From NCBI GenBank assembly GCA_937990725.1, contig CALKQS010000010.1, forward strand, positions 1 to 13,804: a stretch of DNA of 13,804 bases. Direction: 5' to 3'. Made by a program: the position numbers and the translations under genes. This DNA comes from an uncultured Candidatus Saccharibacteria bacterium (GTDB taxonomy: Bacteria > Patescibacteriota > Saccharimonadia > Saccharimonadales > Saccharimonadaceae). Below the pieces are notes generated by a model, which worked only from the letters and a program-made list of their open reading frames with translations, did no database searches and was not told where the DNA came from. Shown here one piece after another: positions 6,719-13,609 of this stretch (position 1 is the first letter of the stretch; the number at the start of each line of letters is the position of its first letter).

Positions 6719-7628
6719 GCCGGCGTAAGAAATAATACCCGGTTGCCATGGCAGCTATCACACTCACGGTGGTAATCTTCCAAAACATCGTCAGGTCATC
6801 CGCCCCTGGCACAGGCACATTCATACCATAAAGCCCAGCGATCATCGTTGGGATAGTCAATGCCACCGTGATCACCGTTAGTAAGCGGATCGTCTCGTTC
6901 AGGCGCGTGTCCATCACGGCGCGGTAGCTATCACGCACATTAGTGATGGTGCGCAAAAGCGACTTACAACGCGCAATCACCTGCTCCAAGTCAATCGAGA
7001 TATCCTCCACATCATCCTTATCATCCTCCTTGAGGCGGAGACTGCGGTTTGCCATCAAGCGCTCAATCGCCCAGTTCATTGGCACTAGTGCATTGAGATA
7101 GTCGTTGAGCTTGCGCTCATACTCGGTCAGCGTCACGATATCGCGCGCCCGCAGCGTATGGAGGTCGTCCGTTGCTGCTCGCATCTGCCGGTTGATCGTT
7201 GCCACTCGCCGCTGGTACTGCAGCGACACCGCCTCGATCATTGCCACCACGAGCTCAATCCGCCGTGCCGTATTCATCCGCGTTTTGTCGACAAAAGGCT
7301 GCCAGAGCCGGCCCAGGCTATCGCGCGAAAGTGTCACCACGTAGTTTTTATGAATACCAAACAATATCGGCGTCGTAAAGTCATTAAAATCATCGTCTGT
7401 ATCAGGCAAGCGGGCAATCAAATACGTCCACTCATCCTCAAACTCAATACGTGGCACCTCGTGCGGGTCCAGCGCATCTTTGATGATGTTTTCGTCCATA
7501 CCAAGCGCCAGGAGCTTGTCGATCTCCTCACTACTAGGCTTCTCGCAGCGCAGCCACGACCCAACCCGCAGCGTATCACGCGGCGTAATCGTTTGATCTG
7601 CCTCACTCGAACGAAGATATTGCAACAT
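6714..7628 (-). CDS. corA: CorA-family magnesium/divalent cation transporter
   Basis: 304 aa, close to the usual CorA length. A soluble N-terminal domain (about 1-240) ends in long charged helices including an acidic stretch EDDKDDVED (201-209). Two C-terminal helices follow, at about 247-267 and 282-300, with the signature Y-G-M-N at 267-270 closing the first. The protein ends in basic residues LRRR. CorA proteins form pentameric channels for Mg2+ (also Co2+ or Ni2+) in the cytoplasmic membrane; the GMN loop is the selectivity entry. Transcription starts 3-4 nt before ATG from its own promoter, with no Shine-Dalgarno. The neighbouring convergent gene leaves almost no 3' spacer. Cation specificity is not proven by sequence. 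Confidence 0.95.
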   Translation of the reverse strand: MLQYLRSSEADQTITPRDTLRVGSWLRCEKPSSEEIDKLLALGMDENIIKDALDPHEVPRIEFEDEWTYLIARLPDTDDDFNDFTTPILFGIHKNYVVTLSRDSLGRLWQPFVDKTRMNTARRIELVVAMIEAVSLQYQRRVATINRQMRAATDDLHTLRARDIVTLTEYERKLNDYLNALVPMNWAIERLMANRSLRLKEDDKDDVEDISIDLEQVIARCKSLLRTITNVRDSYRAVMDTRLNETIRLLTVITVALTIPTMIAGLYGMNVPVPGADDLTMFWKITTVSVIAAMATGYYFLRRR

Positions 7629-7638
7629 ACTAGTGATA

Positions 7639-7667
7639 AGTATACGATGAAGCAGTCATAATTGCAA
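7639..7667 (-). promoter_or_regulatory. Promoter for corA (leaderless)
   Basis: On the minus strand TTGCAA (7667-7662), 17 nt and TATACT (7644-7639). The -10 ends 10 nt before ATG 7628, so the leader should be only 3-4 nt. The two hexamers and the spacer length are identical to the promoter at 11084-11112. Confidence 0.7.
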
Positions 7668-7733
7668 ATCATACGACAGGTTCGCTTCTGTGTTCTGCAC
7701 AGTTCATTATCTTACAGTGGCGTATTACAACAG

Positions 7734-8306
7734 CTACTCGCCGACAAACAGTTGCTCGAGCACTGCATCAACCATAAATCGCATTGTCTTTGGTGCAACG
7801 TTATCTAGCGTATCGATCGCTGCCACTGCCGTAAAGAGCTCGCCGATTATCTGGTCGGTTGCGCCTGGCCGCAGTATGCCATCGCGGCGCCACTGCTGCA
7901 CCTGCTCGGCAAAGAACTCGCCACGCAGTGCCAGGCTATGACCCGCTCCTGCTTGCTTGGTCTCGTCTTGATAGGCTTGGCGCACCTGCTCGCCAGGCAC
8001 ATCACTCTGCCACTCGGCGAGGATTTTATTACGCCGCATGGCTTGCGTCGTCGCACGTAGATAAGCCGCGAAGGCTGCCCGCGGCTGCGACCAATCGATC
8101 CGCCCAACAATCCGGTTCTTCGTCTTCTCATCCTCCGCGCGATAGACCGCAAGGAAGAGCTCTAGCTTAGACGGATAGAGCAAATACACACCACCCACTG
8201 CAATGCCCGCCACCTGAGCAATCTCCACGATCGATGCCGCCTTGTAGCCATCCTGGGCAAAGACCCGCCGCGCTGCCTGAATTAGTTTCGCCTGACTGAT
8301 TGCCAT
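7734..8306 (-). CDS. TetR/AcrR-family transcriptional regulator
   Basis: 190 aa, standard TetR size. The N-terminal helix-turn-helix is at about 4-51: AARRVFAQDGY, then SIVEIAQVAGIAVGGVYLLY (25-44) and PSKLELF. The family usually has Y-x-Y-F before K; here YLLYPSK replaces it, still typical. The C-terminal ligand and dimer domain (about 55-190) is divergent, as usual, so the ligand cannot be inferred. GGAGGT lies about 9 nt before ATG. It is divergent from the TasA-like/signal peptidase operon across a 380-bp gap, so that operon and its own gene are the likeliest targets. No target is proven. Confidence 0.9.
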   Translation of the reverse strand: MAISQAKLIQAARRVFAQDGYKAASIVEIAQVAGIAVGGVYLLYPSKLELFLAVYRAEDEKTKNRIVGRIDWSQPRAAFAAYLRATTQAMRRNKILAEWQSDVPGEQVRQAYQDETKQAGAGHSLALRGEFFAEQVQQWRRDGILRPGATDQIIGELFTAVAAIDTLDNVAPKTMRFMVDAVLEQLFVGE

Positions 8307-8371
8307 ATCGCTCCGACCTCCGCACGCGCTACCCTGGACGATAACGCCTCTTTACTTTCTACTCATATTCT

Positions 8372-8380
8372 ATTATAGCA
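8372..8380 (-). promoter_or_regulatory. Extended -10 promoter for the TetR gene
   Basis: The minus strand reads TGCTATAAT (8380-8372), the same extended -10 as the ABC operon promoter. The -35 region is weak. The predicted start near 8365 gives a leader of about 60 nt. Confidence 0.5.
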
Positions 8381-8471
8381 GGTTTGCGAGGAGCTGCGCA
8401 GATAGACTGGCGATATGACAGTATTGCGGCCCATTCTCTCGCACGAGCCACTATAACAAAACAGAGGTACA

Positions 8472-8484
8472 GACATAATATGTC
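8472..8484. promoter_or_regulatory. 13-bp palindrome, candidate TetR operator
   Basis: GACATAATATGTC is a perfect inverted repeat (GACATA-A-TATGTC). TetR-family operators are commonly short palindromes of this size in the divergent spacer next to the regulator gene. It does not overlap the predicted -10 of either flanking gene, which lowers confidence. Confidence 0.4.
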
Positions 8485-8626
8485 CATACGAGCAAGATTC
8501 CTTGCAGCAACCTTTCTCTCACTACTCTGCCATACATCGAGGAAAAGTTTGCTACCTACTTCATCAGACTTTTGGCATCAACAGAAGAGACCAATCTATA
8601 GAAAATACCAAATCGATCCTTCTGTC

Positions 8627-8655
8627 TTGTATAACGCTCATGCTTTTGGTACACT
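8627..8655 (+). promoter_or_regulatory. Promoter for the TasA-like/signal peptidase operon
   Basis: TTGTAT (8627-8632), 17 nt and TACACT (8650-8655). The predicted start near 8662 leaves about 25 nt with AAGGGGG (8674-8680) before ATG 8687. An alternative -10 TATAGT sits at 8656-8661. Confidence 0.6.
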
Positions 8656-8686
8656 TATAGTTAATATAACCATAAGGGGGATTTTT

Positions 8687-9340
8687 ATGATTGCAACTCA
8701 AGCTGGCCAGGGCAAGAAACGGATTGGTCTTATCTCAACCGGGATTGTCGGTGCACTACTCGTCGCCTTCACCTTCACGCCAACCTTCGCAGGCTTTGCA
8801 GCAAGCATCCAAAACATCGTCAACAGTGCCTCAACCGGTACACTCACCATGAAGGAGACGTCGGGCACTTACACCTGCAATAGCACAGATGGTGCCGGCG
8901 CGGCGACCAACTCCGCCACCTGCTCTACCATTAACAAGTATGGTGGCACGAGCACACCACTCGTTGCTGGTGGGCCAGCCCAAACAACCAACATTACTCT
9001 GCAAAACACTGGTAGCGTTGCCGCAACATCCTTTAGTCTCAACCCTGGCACATGCAGCCAATCATCTGTCGCTGGTGCTTCAATGGCAGGCTCGGCAACA
9101 GACTTGTGCAGCAAAGTTAAGGTGGTCATCAAATCAGGCAGCAGCACACTCTTCACAGGCACTGCTGCACAACTGCAAGCAGGCGGTGCGATTGACCTCC
9201 TCGCCAAACTCAGCAAGGCAACCATCAATGCTGGTGAGAGTGTGCCGATCACCTTTGAGGTGTCGCTTGACGCCAGCGCTGGCTCAACCTACCAAGGTTT
9301 GCAGGTCTCGCAACCACTGACGTGGACATTTGGCGCGTAA
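8687..9340 (+). CDS. TasA/camelysin-like exported protein (SipW-type substrate)
   Basis: 217 aa from ATG 8687, chosen because AAGGGGG lies 6 nt upstream and the signal peptide begins just after. Signal sequence: basic GKKR, hydrophobic core about 13-30, likely cleavage after TFA (residue 35). The mature part starts GFAASIQNIVNSASTGTLTM, which resembles the start of TasA/CalY-type proteins (F-x-D/A...TGTL). The rest is a Ser/Thr/Gly-rich beta sandwich with ITLQNTGS (103-110) and ends LTWTFGA. Four cysteines (64, 79, 123, 141) could form two disulfides. The next gene is a SipW-type peptidase, which in Bacillus processes TasA. The likely role is a surface or fibre-forming protein; M73 peptidase activity is not evident. 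Polymerisation is inference. Confidence 0.75.
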   Translation: MIATQAGQGKKRIGLISTGIVGALLVAFTFTPTFAGFAASIQNIVNSASTGTLTMKETSGTYTCNSTDGAGAATNSATCSTINKYGGTSTPLVAGGPAQTTNITLQNTGSVAATSFSLNPGTCSQSSVAGASMAGSATDLCSKVKVVIKSGSSTLFTGTAAQLQAGGAIDLLAKLSKATINAGESVPITFEVSLDASAGSTYQGLQVSQPLTWTFGA

Positions 9341-9358
9341 TTCCTCTGGAGTAGGACG

Positions 9359-11032
9359 ATGCGCATGCCGCGGCAACGAATAATTATCATCACTATCCTA
9401 AGCCTCTGTCTTGGAGGCTTCGTTGCCGTGATGATGGCGCTTGGCATGCGTATCTTTTTCGTCACAACGCCAAGCATGGCGACTGCCGCACCAGTTGGCT
9501 CGCTCGTTGTCACCCAGCCAGCCAACAGCTACCACCCTGGCGATATCATTACCTTCCGGCGCCACGGCCGGACGTATACTCATCGGATTCAGTCTATCAC
9601 CAACCAGCGCATCCTCACCAAGGGCGACCTCAACCACGCGGCCGATCCACTCCCCATCGAGCACAGCGCCATCATTGGCAAAGCAATTTTCATCAACCGA
9701 TGGCTTGGCTGGGTATGGCTGATGGCGCCATGGGTGGTGATTGGCTGGCTCATCATTCATCTGGCCACCCGCCGAGTTCGCCCAACGTGGCGCTGGTATT
9801 ATCGGATCATCGGTATGACACTAGTGCTCTGCGCTGTATCACTGTGGTTTCATCCGTGGATCAACTTTAGTGTGCTCAGCGTTCTCCCCTCAGACAAAGG
9901 CGCCCTTATGCACATCGTCAACACTGGCGTCTTTCCAATCGACGCAGTCGGTACAGTGCTCTACCCCGGCCAAGATGCTACCATTACCGTCTCGGTACAA
10001 AATAGCCATGGGCAGTATTTTTTCATGCCAACGATTCATTACACAGCCTGGGTCCTCTTGTGTATTATGCTCATTTGTCTTATCCCCTTTGGGCTGATGC
10101 TCTACGGCCTCCGCCAGCTATCTCGGCCCACTCCAGTCGATAGCTCACCGCAACCATTGCCCATCACTTCTGTCATCGTCGCAGCGATTATTACCCTGGT
10201 GGGGATATGCTTCATTATCTTTCATAACTTTTATCTAACGAGCGGAGCGTTTTCGGGTACGATCAACAACAATACCAATACCACCCGCCCAGTGCTCTAC
10301 AACTGCACTGATGCCACTAAGCTTACCGCCCCCTCGCAGGCGCTCTTCATCTACGGCATGACATTCTTCGATACTGGCACCACCGAGCGCGACCTATCTG
10401 GTAATAACAATAAGGGTACCTGGCTCACGCGCACGGCCGCTGCTCATGGTTCACAATCATATGCCTGTCGCCGCGACCGTGTGCGCAGCACCCTCTTCAA
10501 AGATACCTGCCTCGCCTACCCCACACCGGTTGATAACCCCAACCCTTTTACCCTCTCTGTCTGGTTTAATACCAGCAAATATGGGGCAGATAATGGGCGC
10601 ATTGCTGGCTTTACTAGCACACCGGACAATGGCGCTGACCCAAGCTTAGACCGCGTCCTCTTTCTCGATAAGCAAGGGCGCATTGCCTTTGCAGTGTGGC
10701 CCAATGCCACACGCTCTGTCTTCTCACCAGCGGGCAAAAACTACGCCGATGGCAAGTGGCACCACGTCGCTGCCTCAATCTCACCACAAGGGATGCGGCT
10801 CTATGCCGATGGCGTACTGGTTGCTCACGACCCGAGTGTCACGCAGGCCCAAAACTTCCGCGGTTACTGGAAGTTTGGCTGTGGGCGCTTTAGCGAGTGG
10901 CGTAATGGCGATGACACACCTATTAACAGCACAAACACATTCTTCACTGGCATGATGCAGTTTGGGGCTGTCCACACCACCGCGCTGAATGATGCCCAGG
11001 TGCAAGAAATCTACCTTGCTGGCACAAAATAG
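9359..11032 (+). CDS. SipW/ER-type signal peptidase fused to LamG domain
   Basis: 557 aa. TM1 about 7-30; peptidase domain 31-113 with S39 in TPSM, H75 in YTHRI and D90 in TKGD, so a Ser-His S26 enzyme (SipW/archaeal/ER class), not Ser-Lys LepB. TM2 is about 115-136, TM3 148-163, an outside loop 164-228, TM4 229-250, TM5 270-290. A concanavalin-like LamG domain fills about 325-557 (DLSGNNNKGTW, FTLSVWFNTS, DGKWHHVAASIS, GMRLYADGVLVA, then EIYLAG). Positive loops (RRVRP, RQLSR) put peptidase site and LamG domain both outside. Four Cys (316, 370, 384, 508) lie there. GGAG is 7 nt before ATG; the gap from the TasA-like gene is 18 nt. SipW proteins are normally about 190 aa, so the fusion is unusual. 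Natural substrate: probably the upstream protein. Confidence 0.88.
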   Translation: MRMPRQRIIIITILSLCLGGFVAVMMALGMRIFFVTTPSMATAAPVGSLVVTQPANSYHPGDIITFRRHGRTYTHRIQSITNQRILTKGDLNHAADPLPIEHSAIIGKAIFINRWLGWVWLMAPWVVIGWLIIHLATRRVRPTWRWYYRIIGMTLVLCAVSLWFHPWINFSVLSVLPSDKGALMHIVNTGVFPIDAVGTVLYPGQDATITVSVQNSHGQYFFMPTIHYTAWVLLCIMLICLIPFGLMLYGLRQLSRPTPVDSSPQPLPITSVIVAAIITLVGICFIIFHNFYLTSGAFSGTINNNTNTTRPVLYNCTDATKLTAPSQALFIYGMTFFDTGTTERDLSGNNNKGTWLTRTAAAHGSQSYACRRDRVRSTLFKDTCLAYPTPVDNPNPFTLSVWFNTSKYGADNGRIAGFTSTPDNGADPSLDRVLFLDKQGRIAFAVWPNATRSVFSPAGKNYADGKWHHVAASISPQGMRLYADGVLVAHDPSVTQAQNFRGYWKFGCGRFSEWRNGDDTPINSTNTFFTGMMQFGAVHTTALNDAQVQEIYLAGTK

Positions 11033-11083
11033 CGCACGATGAGCTACTCTTGTATTCTTAGCCATTACATCGTTTTGCTCTCA

Positions 11084-11112
11084 TTGCAAGCATCAAGCGC
11101 CTGATATATACT
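11084..11112 (+). promoter_or_regulatory. Promoter for the 11119 gene (leaderless)
   Basis: TTGCAA (11084-11089), 17 nt and TATACT (11107-11112). The -10 ends 6 nt before ATG 11119, so transcription should start on the ATG itself. The hexamers and spacer length match the corA promoter exactly. Confidence 0.7.
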
Positions 11113-11118
11113 ATATGC

Positions 11119-11691
11119 ATGAAATATATGCGTAGCACACTCACTAACCTCTCTGCTCTTCTCCGCCATGTATGGCTGCCGCTTGTGGTAATAATTCTGC
11201 TCATCGTGGTAGGCGTTGGCATGAGCACTGTCCTGCACGCAATGCGACCCGAACCACTCTGGACGAACGCGACGAAGGAACTCGCGCAGCGAGTGAAAAG
11301 CGAGGCCACGCAGTCGCTCGACATTGCCCTAAGCCGCGGTGAATTTATCAATATTGATGGGCCAGGTGGTATCGTCATCGGCACTATCACCGACCACACC
11401 GCACGTCAGCGTCTGCTCGCTAGCCAGCCATTTCGCGATTGCACATTTGGTTGCACGGGGTGGATGGCATATTCGCGGCTTGGGCGCACATTGCCACTTG
11501 ATTCTTCAGAAAAGGTGTCTGGCACAGCACATACTCTACTAAACTCAGCCACTACGCCAGATAGCTCGTGTATCATTCGCTTTCATTATCTTGGCCAACC
11601 ACTCCCAGACAAACACGGCTCGCCCGACCTAGACATCATCTGCCTCTCACAAAGGACAGGTGCGTTTGTGTATGAGTTTCGGGCGGCGTAG
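11119..11691 (+). CDS. Small membrane-anchored four-Cys protein of unknown function
   Basis: 190 aa, family not recognised. One TM helix at about 18-38 after basic residues places the rest outside. The extracytoplasmic part (about 40-190) is a mix of helix (ATKELAQRVKSEATQSLD) and beta strands (GGIVIGTITD, FVYEFRAA) and has four cysteines, C108, C112, C151 and C175, giving one CxxxC pair and two later partners. It has no catalytic motif I can name. A second in-frame ATG at 11128 exists, but ATG 11119 is at the predicted transcription start, so was kept. It follows the signal peptidase-LamG gene by 86 nt with its own promoter. Confidence 0.75.
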   Translation: MKYMRSTLTNLSALLRHVWLPLVVIILLIVVGVGMSTVLHAMRPEPLWTNATKELAQRVKSEATQSLDIALSRGEFINIDGPGGIVIGTITDHTARQRLLASQPFRDCTFGCTGWMAYSRLGRTLPLDSSEKVSGTAHTLLNSATTPDSSCIIRFHYLGQPLPDKHGSPDLDIICLSQRTGAFVYEFRAA

Positions 11692-11730
11692 CAGCGCTAG
11701 CTAGCAGCACTATATTTAGTATTAAATAGC

Positions 11731-11744
11731 AGAGTAGCTACTCT
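11731..11744. terminator. 14-bp perfect palindrome between convergent genes
   Basis: AGAGTAGCTACTCT is a perfect palindrome in the 64-bp gap between converging genes (stops at 11691 and 11756). An A/T-rich inverted repeat TATTTA-GTAT-TAAATA lies just left of it (about 11713-11728). On the minus strand the palindrome is followed by T-rich sequence. It is a possible bidirectional termination region, or a protein binding site. Confidence 0.35.
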
Positions 11745-11755
11745 CAAATATATCC

Positions 11756-12121
11756 TTAAACGTAGGCTTGTCCACGATGAGCTTCACGTTCTGCGCGTAG
11801 GCGTGCATCAATGATTCGACATACTTCGTTAGGATCCTCGAGCTTTGACAGTCTAGTGAGAAAAGCTATATGGCCAGAATTACTTTCCTCTACTATTGAG
11901 CGTGGCATGCGTTTTTTTGTGTGAAATCTAAAGAACTCCTTCATTGCATCTTCGGCGCTTACAAGCTCTGCAGTCTTTGTGTCTACAATCGCCACCTCAC
12001 CAAGCCGAAGCCTTTGAATAATCTCACGCTCCTCAGGACTTAGCTTAATCTCGCTCGCATCGACACGATCATCTTCTGGTTGCACTGGTGGTTTGTCGGT
12101 GAGTGGAGGTCTTTTGTTCAT
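11756..12121 (-). CDS. Small charged cytoplasmic orphan protein (121 aa)
   Basis: I do not recognise this family. The N-terminus (1-25) is Pro- and Asp-rich and likely disordered; the rest is helical and charged, with SPEEREIIQRLRLGEVAIVD (28-47) and a basic patch HTKKRMPRS. No Cys motif, signal peptide or TM segment. The ordered EREIIQRL helix followed by a short strand and a second helical block (AEDAMKEFF) could be a small protein-protein or nucleic-acid binding unit, but this is not supported by a motif. There is no Shine-Dalgarno; the -10 TATAAT lies 9 nt upstream. Position is between converging genes and upstream of nothing else on its strand. Confidence 0.6.
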   Translation of the reverse strand: MNKRPPLTDKPPVQPEDDRVDASEIKLSPEEREIIQRLRLGEVAIVDTKTAELVSAEDAMKEFFRFHTKKRMPRSIVEESNSGHIAFLTRLSKLEDPNEVCRIIDARLRAEREAHRGQAYV

Positions 12122-12130
12122 AGTGTTTTT

Positions 12131-12159
12131 ATTATAAAACAGTCTGCTACTCTACACAA
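12131..12159 (-). promoter_or_regulatory. Promoter for the 12121 gene (leaderless)
   Basis: On the minus strand TTGTGT (12159-12154), 17 nt and TATAAT (12136-12131). The -10 ends 9 nt before ATG, so the leader is predicted to be 2-3 nt. It lies in the 71-bp gap after rclA. Confidence 0.7.
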
Positions 12160-12192
12160 TATGCACTATTTATCGCCTCGTTAACACAGTAC

Positions 12193-13518
12193 TTACAGCG
12201 CAAACAAATCATTCAACGCCTCACTCACCGTTGGGTGAGTAAATATCTGGTCGCGCAGCGTAGTATAGGGTAAACCAGCGTCCATTGCTGTTTTGATGGT
12301 GTTGATCACCTCGGGCGCTTGCTGGCAAAAGAGCGTCGCGCCAAGAATGTGGCCTGTCGATGGCTGCACCACTGCTTTGAGCATACCCGTTGTTTTATTA
12401 TCAACATGCATGCGCGGCACGGCCATAGCTGGCAACTCTTTAACCTTCACGTCGTCACCATACTGCGCGCGAGCTGCTGCTTCGGTCAGGCCAACACGCG
12501 CCAGTGGTGTCTGCATAAATATCACATGAGGCAGTACTGCACGCTGCGCCCGCGTATAACTACCATCACCAAGGAGCTGGCTCTTTACGATACGAAAGTC
12601 GTCGAGCGACACATAGGTATACTGCGGCCCACCATTAACATCGCCGAGCGCCCAAATGTTCGGCTGAGTGGTCTGCAATTGGTCATTAACGATGATCGCA
12701 CCGCGCTCGTCAGTCTCCACACCAGCGGCGGCGAGGCCAAGCTGGCTTGTATTAGGCCGGCGGCCAGCGGCCACGAGCACAGCATCATATACTTGCTCAT
12801 CACTGCCACTCATCACAGCAACGCCGCGGTCTGTATCACGTACCTGCTGTATGTCTGATGCAAGCACCAGTGTTATACCCTGCTCCTCCAGAGCCTGAGC
12901 AACTGCCTGCGCGACAGATGACTCTTCGTGCGGAAGCAGCTGCGCTCGGCGATGGTAGAGCGTGACCTCCACGCCAAGGGCTGCATAGGTAGAGGCAAAC
13001 TCCAAGCCAATCGGCCCAGCACCAATCACTGCTAGCCGCTGTGGCTTAAGCTGCTGGTCGAGTACCTCCGTACTGGTATAGACATGGGCCGATTGCTCAA
13101 GGCCGGCAATCGTTGGCATCACCGGCACTGCACCGGTATTAATGAACAACCGATCTGCCTGCAGCTCAATGTGCTGCTCACCCGCCTGGACACTCACCGT
13201 ATGCGCATCAACAAACGATGCGGTGCCATCAATGACCATCACGCCCGGGTTATCCGCAAGCATATGGTAGTTCTTGCTATTAAGCTTGGTTACGACTGCT
13301 GTTTTGCGCGCAAACGCTTCGTCGATCGACCGGCCAGCTGCCGCTGCACTCACCAGCGTTTTAGTCGGAATGCACGCAATATTAATACACGTCCCGCCAT
13401 ACATCTGCGGCGATTGCTCCACCAGCGCTACCCGCTGACCCGCCCCAGCGAGCGCTACCGCTAGCGTCTTGCCTGCCTTACCAAAACCAATAATCAGTGC
13501 ATCGAATTGTGTGTGCAT
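12193..13518 (-). CDS. rclA: RclA, flavin-dependent copper(II) reductase / reactive-chlorine resistance
   Basis: 441 aa, the same length as E. coli RclA. It begins with FAD motif G11-F-G-K-A-G16 in IIGFGKAGKTLA, then redox disulfide C44-INIA-C49 in GGTCINIACIPTKTLV, very close to the RclA version. The NAD(P)H motif VIGAGPIGLEFAS lies near the middle, then IWALGDVNGGPQYTYVSLDD, and the C-terminal interface motif THPTVSE with catalytic-type H428/E433. The strong match to remembered RclA (MYGGTCINI, TYVSLDD, DAGLPY, DQIFTHP) separates it from mercuric reductase, which has a heavy-metal N-domain and a C-terminal Cys pair, both absent here. RclA uses NADH to reduce Cu(II) and protects against hypochlorous acid, so host-associated life is plausible. 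Regulation: see the half-site array upstream. GAAGGAG lies 7 nt before ATG. Confidence 0.93.
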   Translation of the reverse strand: MHTQFDALIIGFGKAGKTLAVALAGAGQRVALVEQSPQMYGGTCINIACIPTKTLVSAAAAGRSIDEAFARKTAVVTKLNSKNYHMLADNPGVMVIDGTASFVDAHTVSVQAGEQHIELQADRLFINTGAVPVMPTIAGLEQSAHVYTSTEVLDQQLKPQRLAVIGAGPIGLEFASTYAALGVEVTLYHRRAQLLPHEESSVAQAVAQALEEQGITLVLASDIQQVRDTDRGVAVMSGSDEQVYDAVLVAAGRRPNTSQLGLAAAGVETDERGAIIVNDQLQTTQPNIWALGDVNGGPQYTYVSLDDFRIVKSQLLGDGSYTRAQRAVLPHVIFMQTPLARVGLTEAAARAQYGDDVKVKELPAMAVPRMHVDNKTTGMLKAVVQPSTGHILGATLFCQQAPEVINTIKTAMDAGLPYTTLRDQIFTHPTVSEALNDLFAL

Positions 13519-13538
13519 TATGCTTCTCCTTCGTCAAC

Positions 13539-13567
13539 ATTATCGCATAGATTACACCTAATGTAAA
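13539..13567 (-). promoter_or_regulatory. rclA promoter
   Basis: On the minus strand TTTACA (13567-13562), 17 nt and GATAAT (13544-13539), with TGC before the -10 (extended). The predicted start is near 13532, giving a short leader of about 14 nt that carries GAAGGAG. Confidence 0.6.
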
Positions 13568-13576
13568 TAAATTACA
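13552..13576. promoter_or_regulatory. Triple half-site array over the rclA -35
   Basis: TTACA (13552-13556), TGTAA (13562-13566) and TTACA (13572-13576) occur with exact 5-nt gaps, so adjacent half-sites are 10 bp apart and alternate in orientation. The middle half-site is part of the -35 hexamer. This is a candidate operator for a regulator of rclA; no regulator is identified here. Confidence 0.45.
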
Positions 13577-13609
13577 ATAATGATTCGTTTTGTACACTAC
13601 TCAAGAACA

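Larger units (their letters stand above)
8307..8686. other. 380-bp divergent intergenic region
   Basis: This gap holds the leftward TetR promoter (8372-8380), a perfect 13-bp palindrome (8472-8484), and the rightward promoter for the TasA-like gene (8627-8655). The frame of the TasA-like gene stays open back to about 8384, but no ribosome site supports an upstream start. I see no gene, RNA or terminator in the rest. Confidence 0.6.

Noticed and set aside
8384..8686. N-terminal extension of the TasA-like gene back to 8384
   Set aside because: The frame is open but lacks a ribosome site, contains the predicted promoter, and would bury the signal peptide about 100 residues in.
12193..13518. Mercuric reductase (MerA) call
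   Set aside because: No N-terminal metal-binding domain and no C-terminal vicinal cysteines; sequence motifs fit RclA better.
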